In this document: piece after piece, positions 9,708-19,946 of the stretch
How the letters are laid out: every line of letters begins with the position of its first letter
Numbering within the stretch: the stretch's first letter is position 1
From: Hypholoma sublateritium FD-334 SS-4
Lineage: Eukaryota; Basidiomycota; Agaricomycetes; Agaricales; Strophariaceae
Reading direction: 5' to 3'
Assembly: GCA_000827495.1 (NCBI GenBank)
Contig: KN817519.1
Coordinates: 822,462 to 886,461, forward strand
Length of the DNA stretch: 64,000 bases
Position numbers and translations under genes: made by a program
Notes under the pieces: generated by a model
What the model was told of the DNA's origin: nothing
Database searches by the model: none
What the model saw: only the letters and a program-made list of their open reading frames with translations

Positions 9708-11808
9708 ATGGCTGACGGGCAAGCTTTCTTTACGGGATCTCCACTACAGCTGGAACCAGAACAAAATGGAAGTTTCTTTAGTCATGCTTCCCATGCTGTG
9801 ATTGAAGGCGGCGAATTCACCATCAATAATCAGATCCATTGCGTCCAGGCTGGATACGAGCACTCTGCGCATTTGACAAGTAAGCATATCAAACATCATC
9901 TGTATAACACACTAATGCTAGTCATGTTTGTCTCCAAGGCCCAGCTCTCAACACTCTCATGGACCATGTTGCTACCTCCGCATTCCACAATTCCGCTGGC
10001 CGATTCGATCCACCGCGATGTCATGAAAACACTCGTAAAGCTGTGCTAGAAGAAATCTTCCACTGGATCACTCAGGACGCCGCGAGAGAGGCCTGGATCA
10101 TGTGGCTCAATGGGGCCGCAGGAGCTGGAAAGTCGGCAATTTGTCAATCGATAGCGGAACTATGCATCAAGAAGAAAATTCCTGTTGCCAGCTTTTTCCT
10201 ATCCCTCACAGACCCCACACGGAACAGCACGTGGAGTATTGCCGCAACACTTGCTTATCAACTTATTCAACTTATCCCTGCTGCAAGGCACCTCGTACTT
10301 CATGCTATTGACTCCAATCCCCTCATTTTCCAGCTAACCTTGGACACCCAACTGGAGGAGTTCATTATCAAGCCGCTTCGGCGCCTAAAACTTGATGGAC
10401 ATATCCCGAATCCAAAATACACCTTTCTCTTTATCATAGACGGCGTGGACGAATGCATCGAGGATGCTAATCAAGTCGCAGTGATAAATTCTTTTGCCAA
10501 AATCCTTGCAGAAAAGGACTTGCCTTTGATAGTTCTGTTTGCAAGTCGCACCGAGAGTCAGCTCAAAATGGCCTTTAATGCTCTGAAGGTGACTCGTATT
10601 CTGTATCGACTGCCCCTCGACAACAACTACTTTGCAGATGATGATATACATGTCTTCCTCACAGATTGCTTTGCCTCGGTCAAGCTCACACATCCAATGC
10701 ATCACCTTCTTGAGAGTAGTTGGCCAACAGCAGCAGTTGTGGATGAAATAAAGCGCAAGTCATCGGGGCAGTTCATCTATGCCTCCGTTGTGATGAAATT
10801 TGTGTCGCATCCACGCTCCCACCCAATACGTCAACTGGACATTATCCGGGGGGTACGGCCTAGTGGCCGCTTCACCCCCTTTGCGGAGCTCGACGCACTT
10901 TACCGGCGCATCTTCTCGGCGGTCTACGACATAGATCTCACCACAAAGATTCTTGCGTACCTCATCATTGGCCGAGGCGTGCCTGACATATCAGACATTG
11001 CATGGTTTTTTGGCTTGCAAGCGGAGGATATATACCTAGCATTTGTAGACTTGGAGTCTCTCATAGTCTGTAAAGCTCACCAGATCCGGTTCCTCCATGC
11101 CTCGCTTCCCGACTTCCTTGTTGACCGCCAGCGCTCGTGCGAGTATTTCATTGATGTATCTACCTGGGGCACCAAGCTTGCAATTATGTGGCTTCAAAAT
11201 ATTGCATCTGGAGAGCTTACTGGTGCGCAGCTTTCTACGAGTACAGCAACTTGACCCGATGACCATCATTGCAATATGTAGGGTGGCACCCACGATCTTT
11301 CCTCAATATCCTAAAGTGTGCAGAAGTTACTACCGAGTTGTGCGAATACTTCGCCACATTTAACCCATTGCAAATCTTTGACGTGGAGCACCGTGGGGTA
11401 TACGTCAGTGCAATACACAACAAGGTGAGTATTGGCAACCTGCACAGATGACATTAACAATATATATCAACACTTGACATTCAGAAATCGAACAAAGAGA
11501 TAGAAATTACGGTGCCAGAGTCCACTATGCTGCCCCATCACATACGTCGAAATGCTCTTAAGGCAGGAGAAGAAGACGAGGTCTTTGCTATTCCCATTCC
11601 AGCACTTAGTGGCCTACCGGTCGGAGAGAAGGTTGCCCCGCCTATACATCATGTTGTTCCCCAGGGGCTACATGATCTCCATGAGGTCAGTGGGATTCAG
11701 GACGAGGATAATGAAGAGGAGGAACTTTCAGCTGAGGAAAATTTAGATGGAGTCGGTGGTTACATAATGCCGGTATTCATGAACAAGTCGAGCAACAACA
11801 TTGAATAA
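9708..11808 (+). CDS. NACHT NTPase (STAND/NLR-like), left copy, about 640 aa
   Basis: Four exons (9708-9879, 9939-11222, 11282-11424, 11485-11808) keep one frame. The N-terminus has FFSHASHAVIEGGEFTI, a Gly-Gly-x-Phe motif of a kind common at the start of Agaricomycete NACHT proteins. The NACHT domain has Walker A GAAGAGKSAICQS and Walker B LFIIDGVDEC, then a winged-helix-like part with FLHASLPDFLVD. The last exon adds an acidic tail of about 107 residues (DEDNEEEEL) absent from the right copy. There are no WD40, ankyrin or TPR repeats, so the usual sensor is missing. Start ATG 9708 matches the start of the right copy in position relative to the SHASH motif; an in-frame ATG at 9669 is also possible. 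Such proteins are candidate self/non-self or defence NTPases, which is inference here. Confidence 0.85.
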
Positions 11809-12716
11809 TGTGACATGGATCGCATCCAGTCCAGAGCATGGCACCCGAAACTTGCGATAGTCGAAGGCACGGCGAGCGCCTGCAATCCGAATACGCACCG
11901 GTGCGGCGCCCAGCAGTGAGTGCGCGTGCAGGCCGCGCTATCACGATAAAGAACGCGTGTATGTAGAGTATGTAAATACTCAAATAAAATAAACAACGAC
12001 AGTCCGAGAGTCCGCGCTACACCATACCATGCAAAACGAGCGGGAGAGTCGAGCGTATCGAGCGAGCGAGCGAGTAAATGAGAACGTCCATGTCTGCGCG
12101 GGGGCGCCTACAGCGAAACAGCAAACAGCCATACAAAGAAACAAACAGACAGAGACAGACAGACAGACAAGGACAAGCCGGTGCGTGGAGCGTGCAATGA
12201 TGCGTAGGGTAGGGTACGGTAAATAGCGCGATTAGGCGGGGATAGGGTAGGCTAGGTGGGCGTATAGTAGTGGGCATGAGGAGGCGCAGCGGCGCTTTTG
12301 TGGGGAGCCCCTCCACCTTGTGGGAAAGACGGTATAAATATAAGTACAATCAAAGAACGAGTCCGCAGGAAGGCGGGGTACGAAAGACGGCAGACGGCAG
12401 ACAGGGTGTATGGGTGTATGTGGGGAAGGGTGCGGCCTGCGTGAGGCAGCGGCAGGGGCGATCCGGTGCCAGTGGCAGTGGCGGCTCGGGCCGGGATAGC
12501 GGGGAGATAGGCAGCAGGAATGGGGGCGGCGAAGAGGCGGTGGTGCGTGCCGGCGGTGGCGAATAAAAAAAATGGCGGCGGGCTTGCGGCGCGTGTATCA
12601 GCGCTAGTGGGACGGGGCGGATTCAAAGCGGGACCAAAGCTAAAAACAGAACCAGGACGAGAGAGTTGACGGGGAGGTGCGCGCGCGCGCGCTGCCGCGT
12701 CGCACGCACACTGCGC
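11809..12716. other. Intergenic with simple repeats
   Basis: Convergent 3' ends of the left NACHT gene and the membrane protein gene. It contains short simple repeats: GAGC units near 12058-12076, ACAG units near 12143-12172, GGCAGAC units near 12385-12400, and a GC dinucleotide run near 12679-12692. Open frames here are low-complexity and show no family motif. Confidence 0.55.
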
Positions 12717-15083
12717 TTACCGGTCGGACACCAGACTCGCCCCATCCGGCATATTGCGCACCTACATCCCCAATAAAACAAAGTCGTCAGTTCACCTCAT
12801 CCCTATCGGCACATAAACTCCAAAACAAAAACGCACCCCAAGCACCCGCCTAGAATAATCCTCCTCGTCCCGCAAACTCAGCTCGCGCCCAAGCGTACCC
12901 CGCCCAACACCCGCGCGGAGCCCGAGCCCGGGCTCGAGGCGAGCGTCCGCCCCGCCGTTGTGGTCACCGAACGGATCGAACGCGCCGCTCCCCGTCGAGT
13001 ACACCGACGCCCCGCTCGCACCACGCGCGGCACCGTCCGGGCTGAGCGTGAGGTCTGGCCCGGAAGTATCGAGCCCCGCTAAGTCAATGAGAGGAACGTC
13101 CTGCTCCTGCATCGGAGGCGCTTGACTCGTGGTGCGGCGCGTGCTCGCAGTACGCGCAGTGGCCGCGGACACGCGGCGTGGACTGCGCGGCGGGATCGGC
13201 GGGGCCGCAGCCGAAAGGGTAAACGTCGCGCCCCCAGCCGCACCGGGGAATGCGAGCGCCGTATCAAGCACCCCAGATGACGCGGCTGACGCACGCGGGT
13301 CGTACCCGCTCAGGAGGGGTTCGTCGCTCCCACTTGGGGCGTGTCCCATACGCCCGCCCGCGGCACTGCTACTCGTGCCTGAATCGCGCTGCTGGTGTTG
13401 CTGTTGCTGAGGTGGTGGAGAGGGAACGTAGCCCGGACGCGAACCCGCGGGTACGACGTAGTCCGTGTATGGATTATACACCTCGTCGTCCGACGCGTGG
13501 GAGTCGCGATTCGCGTCGCCTCCTGCTGCGGCGCCGGCGGCACCAGCTCCCGCGAGCGCCATCGTACTCGCACCACCGAAGTCCGCCCAGGAAGCGCGGG
13601 GGTTAGCAAGCGCAGATGCCGAGTGCGTCGAGTGCGCGGTTGCGGGTTGCCCACCGCCGCCATGAGCACCCGCCTCCTCGTCCTCCTCGTCGAGCGGGGT
13701 CCGGCGGAAGCCCGCGGCGGCGAGTGTAGCCGATACGGCTGAATCATGCTCTATTCGGCGCGTGCGGCGGCGGCGGCGGACGGCAAAGACAACCCAGAGC
13801 ACAATAGACGCGCCAGCGAGGCCGACGAGGACGAAGACACCCGCGACGGCGGGCGTGTTGTGGAAAAAACTGACGGGGAGAGTAGTCAGCGCGCGTTTTT
13901 AATTAATTAGCGGCGTGCGGCAGAAATAGACGGGGGTGATAGATGGGCGTGATAGATTGGGGAAGGGGGTCTATCATGATTCAATCCACAGATCCCTTCG
14001 TCCCGCCGCTCATCAACGTTTAAACCGTAAAATGCTGGACATCCGGTTCGATATATGACCATGGTAGAGATCAATCGATTCGCAGCTGCGCCTGCGTAGC
14101 GCTATGCACAGCCGCACATGTATATTAAAAAGAAAAGACACTACGTACCTGCTGCCCTTGCCACTATTAGCATCCGAACTCAGCGTCGGGTTCGCAAAAG
14201 CACTGGTGACAGTGATCACTGAACCGTCGGGCTGCGTCGACGTCGAGGTGACGGTGACCACGGGCGGCGCGGTCGTCGTCGGCTGGCCCAGGCTGTTCGT
14301 CGTGCTCACGAACACGCGCGTGGAGAGCGTGCTTCTACAACGGCGCCGGGGGCAGTAGCGATAAGCGAGGGTGATGACATCGTAAATGACATAATTTTGG
14401 AATGGGATCGGCAACGGGACTCACGAGGGGGCCGGCGGCGTGCTCGTGGGGGCTGGGGCTGCTGCGGACGTCGTAGGGGGGTCTGTGGTGGTGGCGTGTG
14501 TGTCTGGGGCGGTGGAGGCGGAGGTGGAGGTGGTGCTGGTGCTTGGCGGCGGAGAGTCAGGAGGCTGTGCAGTCGAAGAAGTTGTCGTGGTCGACGGTGG
14601 TGGGGTCATCGTCGTGCTCGTCGTCGTCGTCGTGGAGGACGTCGTGGTCGTGGGCGGGTTGGTTGTTGTCGTCGTCGTCGTTGGCGGCTCGCTGGTGGTG
14701 GTGGAGGTCGTGGAGGTGGTCGTGGTCGTAGAGGTCGTAGTAGTTGTTGTTGGGGGCTCCGTCGACGACGTCGACGGGGATGTCGAGGACGAGCTCGCCA
14801 TGGTGGGCGTCGACGACGGGGCCGCTGTGGTGGAGGACGAGGTGTCCGAGGACGCTATCGTTGCGGTAGAGGTGGCGGTGGTGGTGGGTGGAGCTGAAGA
14901 GCTAGACATCTATCGTGAGAAGGTGGTGAGAAATTGTAAGTACAACGGAAGCATTCACTTTGAGGATTCCGTGGAGGTGACAGACGACGTTGACATAGAT
15001 GTCAACGATGACGACGACGACAAGGATAGCGTGGACGTCGTTGCCAACGTTGACGAAGTCAGAGTGACATTGGAAGAGGACAT
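12717..15083 (-). CDS. Thr/Ser-rich single-pass membrane protein A (mucin-like ectodomain)
   Basis: Minus-strand exons: a short Ser-rich start, a long Thr/Ser/Pro exon (14421-14890 region), a juxtamembrane exon (STLSTRVFVSTT to TVTSAFANPTL), then FFHNTPAVAGVFVLVG leading a single transmembrane helix and an RRRRRTRR stop-transfer. The cytoplasmic part of more than 300 residues is rich in Gly, Ala, Ser and Pro. A last small exon ends LGVRNMPDGASLVSDR at 12717, reached by an intron that removes an earlier frame-end near 12792. The same architecture and motifs occur in the gene at 30497-32472, so they are paralogues. The extreme Thr content implies heavy O-glycosylation at the cell surface. The start is uncertain: ATG 15083 is used, with ATG 15146 also open. 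No clear signal peptide. Confidence 0.78.
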
Positions 15084-16331
15084 GAAGGGACAAATCCGGT
15101 GAGAGCCGCTATAAAAGGCGGAGACAGCGGGCCTACACACCTGCAATTAATTATTCTCTTCACAACGCCGTTTACTCAATCGTCGCGGCCACCGACAACG
15201 AACTTCCAAGGCCTTATAACATAATTATTTCCAGGCACTGCCCACCCACAGCCGCAGCGCCGAACTCGCGCACATTGTCTGCTCTGGCTCCTGCAGAAGC
15301 ACCGCCGTCTTCCAGCCGCTGATTGCAATGCACGCTGCGCTGCGCGTGCTAACTTTATCCCGTCGCCCTGCGGCACGCCCCAGAGCGATCCTTATCGAGC
15401 GGCGGCCACGCGCGCCCCGGTCTGCTCCATGGGCGGCAGGCTTTCAGTGCGGCGAGCGTTCGCCGCGTTCGCGGTGCGTGGCGCGCGCGCCTTATCGGTC
15501 GCTTCCGATCCCGCCCCGGCTTCAAAGACCTACATATCGCCTCCTGATCCCATCCGCTTCTCGCTTGCTTCCATAGCAGTTGCGCCACCGTGCCCAATCC
15601 TCGGAATTAAGCTCCCATATTCCCTGGTCGTAGCCTACCGACGCGTTCGCCGCCAATCGCCGTGGCAGACGGCCGCCGAGCGTTCTACTCCCAGCTGCAC
15701 AATCCAGCGCGCCGCCGCGCCGGGATAGGGCCTCTCGTGCGTCGTGTCGCGGCGTTCCGTCGCTCCGCGACAGCGCGCGCGAGCTGCGACTGCCAAACGC
15801 GCGCTCTCGTCGGCGGTAGCCTGGTCAGGGTTTCCGGGCCGGGCTGTCGGGTTTTCCTGCGGGGCAATCGTGTGGGCTCGATACTGGTGTCGTTTGCAGG
15901 TACTAATATGTGCAGTACTAGTAGGACAATTCAAAGACAATTAAGTACAGTGTCTATTCCGTATTTTATATGATTTACTGGGATGGGATCGGTATGGGGT
16001 ACCAGGTATCACGGGTTGATAACAGGCGCAAGTCAAGGCTTGCGAATTCCCGCGAACCAAGTCAGGATACTTATTCTATGGTTTACGGTCTTCGTAGTTT
16101 GACTTGAGTTTGACCACATTGTCTCTACAAGTTAGCTTGTCCGTCGCGCTGCCTCTGCCTCCGTATGTCCCGGCGCGCGTGCACCATTCCATAATTTCCA
16201 CAGCACACGGCGGTGCGTCACGCCATCTTCAAGGTGACGCTGCTCGATCCTCGACGAGAGGGCACTCCTTCACTGCGCAGACGCACAAGCTACACCCTGC
16301 AGTAATCTAACCGCATGGATCACCCACGCTG
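15084..16331. other. Intergenic; GC-rich promoter side and detached duplicate block
   Basis: Upstream region of membrane protein A, GC-rich from about 15240 to 15860. About 15740-16040 matches the inverse of 8905-9150 in the left arm, including the AAGCCTTGAC and TCCTACTAGTACTG stretches. Many overlapping open frames follow from the GC content; none shows a family motif. Confidence 0.55.
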
Positions 16332-18123
16332 CTATGTGTTCAGCTTCTGCGAAATGTAAATGTCTATGGGAACGCATAGCGACGCAACGTATGAAGACGT
16401 ACCATTTTCGCTATCTCATCGACGTATTTCTTGCGGTTGCTCGCGTCGGTGACTTGGGACGGGTCAAATTTCGCCAGGCATTCGCGCAGCTCGGGTGTGA
16501 ACTCTGCGCTTTCTAGAAAGTTGATGAGCGGCCGGGGGTGCCACGCTGCCCATGTCGTGGTCACTCGTACCGTCAATATAACAACATAGGTAAGGCGCAC
16601 CTGTCATCTCCCCCGCCGCGATATTTCGGAACCACCTTACCGCAAGCTTCGCCGCCCAGACCGGAACATCGATGAAGTACGCATGCGAGCGCGCGGCGTC
16701 GACGAGAGAATCAGGAAGCGACGCGTGAAGAAACCGCACGCGGTGCCCCTCGCAGACAACAAGCGACCCCAAGTCCGCAAACGCGAGATACACGTCCACC
16801 GCCTCCAGCGCGAAGAACCATGCAATGTCCGACACGTCGGGCACGCCCTGCCCAATGATGATGTATGCCAGCAGCGTCGTCGTCAGGTCGATGTCCTCGA
16901 CCTGCGCGAAGATGTGGCGGTACAGCGCGTCGAGCTGCGCGAAGGGCGTCGTGCGCCCAGACGGTCGCAGGCCGCGCACGATGTCTAGTAGCTGCCGCGC
17001 GGGGTGGCATCGTGGGAAGAACACAAACTGCATCACGACGGCGGCATAGATGAACTGGCCGGACGACTTGGTCACTATCTCCTGCACGCACGCCGGTGCC
17101 GGCCAGTCGCGCTCGAGGAAGTGGCCCATCGGGTGCGTGGTTCTGACCGCTGCGAAGCGGTCCGTCAGGAACAGGCGGATGTCCTTCTCCGCTTGGTAGT
17201 CACTGTCGAGTGGCATGCGGCACAGGATCTTGCTTACTTTGGGAGCGCCGAGGGCCATTCTGAGCTGGCTCTCCATGCGGCTCGCGAGTAGGACAAACAC
17301 AGGTAACTTCTTCGTAGCAACGAGCTGGGCGAAGACCTCAATTAACGCGACCTGCTCGGTGTGCTTGATGCACTCGTCGACACCGTCTATAATAAAGACA
17401 AGTCTCCATTTTGGATCGGGAACCTGTCCAGAATTTTTGAGCCAAAGAAGCGGTTTGACGAGGAGCTCCTCGAACTGTGCTTCGAAGGTCAGCTCGAAGA
17501 TGAGGGGATCCGACGTAATGCTCTCGAGTATCAGGTTCCTCGTCGCAGGATAAAGGCGCATGAGCTGATAAGCAAGCGTCGCAGCAAGAGGCCACAGACT
17601 GCTGCGCGTAGGGTCGGTGCGGAAGAAGAAGAAACTCGCCGCAAGGACACCTCGTTTGATACACAGCTCCGCTATCGACTGGCAAATTGCCGACTTGCCC
17701 GCTCCTGCAGCGCCATTGAGCCACATGATACAGGCTATTCTTGCCGCGTCCTGCATAATCCAGGTGAAGATCTCGTCCAGCACGGCCTGGCGGGTGTTCT
17801 CGTGGCATCGCGGTGGATCAATCCGATGTCCAGAGTTGTGGAATGCGGAGGCGGCGACGTGCTCTGTGAGAGCTTCCAATGCAGGATCTGAGCAAGATTA
17901 ACAAGAGGTAAGGGGCCAATCGTGCATATCGGTGCCACAGTATCGTACCTTTCACTCTCTTAGAACGCCCCGGGCCAGCGCCGGCCTCGACGAACCGGAT
18001 ATCATTGTGGATGGTGAACTCGCCGCCTTGGATAACAGTATGGGAAGCATGAGAAAAAATTCCCCCAGAATGCCTTGGATTCAGTTGCTGTGGGGAGTTC
18101 GTCAACAGAGCTTCATCCGTCAT
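16332..18123 (-). CDS. NACHT NTPase (STAND/NLR-like), right copy, about 539 aa
   Basis: Exons 18123-17949, 17887-16601, 16545-16403 and 16346-16332 on the minus strand; exon 3 has the same length (143 bases) as in the left copy. The N-terminus carries IFSHASHTVIQGGEFTI. The NACHT domain has GAAGAGKSAICQS (Walker A) and LVFIIDGVDEC (Walker B), followed by FLHASLPDSLVD. After the WHPRPLINFLESAEF segment the protein ends within a few residues in the short fourth exon, so it lacks the acidic tail of the left copy; another last exon further away cannot be excluded. By eye about two thirds of the core residues match the left copy. No repeat sensor domain is present. Confidence 0.83.
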
Positions 18124-18510
18124 GGGTGAGTGTAGAGAAAGAGGTCGAGGAACAACCCTGTCCGAGTAATTCGTAGAAATTCCCACTGTCGTAATCGCTC
18201 GGACATGGCTGGATATCACTTTCTTTTCCACTGTAATTATAGTACTCAGCTGGGCGGGCGAATTATTTTTCCTTTATTTGTAAGTAAGTGCTGCCCAGGA
18301 AATGAGAGGGAGATTCTCAGACGTTGAATCAATTTAAATACAGCCTGTCCCACCAATTCCGAGTATATCGTTCCAGTGGTAAGTCTTTCCATACGCAGAA
18401 ACCCGAAATGCGGTAGACCTCAGAGTCTGTTTTTCCAGACTTGCTTGTAGGGGAGGTGGAACGATCTGAACTGAGTAAAGTCATAATATATACACCCTCT
18501 ATCCAGGAGG
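18124..18510. other. Noncoding spacer between NACHT promoter and small ORF
   Basis: Holds the promoter of the right NACHT gene. From about 18235 the sequence matches the inverse of 8690-8905 in the left arm; left of that point the two arms differ, which marks one breakpoint. A 70-codon frame on the minus strand (18329-18541) is not preserved in the left arm. Confidence 0.55.
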
Positions 18511-18639
18511 TTATTGAAGCTCTGCCTTCCGTCTGCGCCACGAGTAAATTATGCCGGTAACATCGTTTGCGATGGCATCTCCTTGTGCTTGATAAATGCC
18601 ATCAGAGAAGAGAAAAAATCCCGACTTAATCCGTGCCAT
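18511..18639 (-). CDS. Candidate small protein, 42 aa, conserved in both repeat arms
   Basis: Open frame from ATG 18639 to TAA 18511-18513, reading MARIKSGFFLFSDGIYQAQG and ending SWRRRKAELQ. About 30 bases upstream of the ATG is an A/T-rich TATTTATAA stretch that could act as a core promoter; in the left arm the matching place also reads A/T-rich and is followed by an ATG. It lies between the divergent NACHT and H3 variant genes. The left copy aligns without gaps but has an early stop. The protein is unrecognised, and coding status rests only on the preserved frame. Confidence 0.35.
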   Translation of the reverse strand: MARIKSGFFLFSDGIYQAQGDAIANDVTGIIYSWRRRKAELQ

Positions 18640-19210
18640 AATTATCAGTCTGTTATAAATATGTAACACCATAGAAGGAGGTGATTATATCTTTTGTGGG
18701 AGTATTTCCAATTCCCGGACTCGTACGAGTCAATTGGGGACGACAAGTGCATGATTGGTGAACGATTGTAACTTTCTCATCTTATCATACACTTGACACA
18801 TTCCGCACACGATAAGTAGTATACCGTTGTGACTGGTTGCAAGCGTTCAAATACCCCACAATATTTTCTTCATCATACATCTACTACATCGAAAGGCGAT
18901 TACTTCCAGTAGCGGCCCAAAAAGGCAATCGCATGACCTTCTCAAGTATATGATCTCTCACGCGAACATCCACGCCGCGCCGATCAACCACAAATCGCGC
19001 AGGATTCTCCATGAGACTATGTTTATGTTGAGAGCTTGTTTTTTGTTGATGATAGAGCTTATTTATGTTGATTCTGTGGCTAGACATCATTTCATTCTTA
19101 AGCTCGGCGATTCTGTCATAAATAGGATGCACCCGACCAACACCATATCCGCAACTGTGCAACACATCCATACTGCCCTGTCAACCCCACCTGCACTTCA
19201 GACTACAGTA
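18640..19210. other. Divergent upstream region of the H3 variant gene
   Basis: Between the small ORF and the H3 variant start. Both strands contain long open frames at 18884-19171, and most of this is preserved in the left arm (7990-8226). The substitutions between arms do not favour third positions on either strand, so I treat it as noncoding. The last 80 bases before the ATG have no counterpart in the left arm. Confidence 0.45.
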
Positions 19211-19946
19211 ATGGCTCGTACAAAAAATACTGCTCGCAAGTCAACTGGTAAATATTTAAACTTTTATTTTCGTACCTTCGATATATACATGCACCACTCA
19301 CCTCACACTCAGGCGGCAAGGCTCCGCGCCCCACACTAAGGGTCCTTCATCAACTTGGTCAAACAGCTCGGCCTTCAGGCGGCGGAGCTCCACGCCCACA
19401 TACACGATCCACTACCTCCGGAGCTTCCGCCGGTGGTCCGCGAGCCCCCGAAAAGGTATTCTGTTCCACATTCCTCCTGTCTTGTCTATTTACTAAGCCC
19501 TTCTCAACAGCGAAACCGAGCAGTCAAGACCACGGCAGGAAAAACCACAAAACATGTCGCGATTTTGCAGAAAAAGCACGCTCGCCGATTCCGACCCGGT
19601 ACGGTCGCACTTCGCGAGATAAGACGATACCAAAAATCAACGGACTTGCTCATCCGACGGGTGCCGTTTGGGCGACTGGTACGAGAGATTGCGACGAATT
19701 ACAGGGTGCGCTCTAGTTTATCTCCGCTTAGACCTGACGCACTGACTTGCTGAACAGGGACCGGTACGCTTCCAGCGCTCCGCGGTTACTGCGCTGCAGG
19801 AGGCTGCCGAGGCATACCTCACTGAGTTATTTGGAGACGCCATTATGGCAACTGTCCATGCTAAACGGGTGACTCTTCAAGTCAAAGACATGGCTTTGGC
19901 ACGCAGGTTGCGCAGGGAGAATGCCTGGACCGTTGGAAACCTGTAG
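19211..19946 (+). CDS. Divergent histone H3 variant, 187 aa, rewritten N-terminal tail
   Basis: Exons 19211-19247, 19313-19455, 19511-19705 and 19758-19946 give one frame of 187 codons. The protein begins [19 protein letters not shown], keeping the K4 and K9 surroundings of canonical H3 (one extra Gly). It then departs from H3 for about 65 residues rich in Gly, Pro, Thr and basic residues. It rejoins at [20 protein letters not shown] and runs through [34 protein letters not shown] and [11 protein letters not shown] to [11 protein letters not shown] plus a short C-terminal extension. Loop 1 (TNYRGPVRF) has the same length as in H3, so it is unlikely to be CENP-A/CenH3, which has a longer loop. 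The K27 and K36 contexts are not recognisable, and K79 is Arg. The nucleosome role is inferred. A 5'-deleted twin lies at 7677-8010. Confidence 0.85.

Larger units (their letters stand above)
7490..11424. repeat. Left arm of a large diverged inverted duplication
   Basis: This arm pairs with about 15740-20140 in opposite orientation. Matching blocks are: 7490-8010 with the 3' half of the H3 variant gene and its downstream flank; 8011-8905 with about 18235-19130 (small ORF and promoter region); 8905-9150 with about 15740-16040; and the NACHT gene exons 9708-11424 with 18123-16403. Block order is the same except that the 8905-9150 block lies on the other side of the NACHT gene in the right arm. 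Extents were judged by eye from shared motifs, so edges are approximate. Confidence 0.75.

Noticed and set aside
12058..12180. CRISPR-like or satellite repeats
   Set aside because: These are short simple-sequence runs of 4-base units without spacers.
14397..15102. Long plus-strand frames of Val/Gly or Arg/Gly repeats
   Set aside because: They are shadows of the Thr/Ser-rich exon on the minus strand; the repetitive codons keep all frames open.
15328..15973. Several overlapping GC-rich frames as genes
   Set aside because: No motif, Arg/Ala composition follows base content, and part of the stretch matches noncoding left-arm DNA.
19211..19946. Calling the H3 variant a centromeric CenH3
   Set aside because: Loop 1 has the same length as in ordinary H3 and the RFQ triplet is kept, whereas CenH3 proteins have a longer loop.
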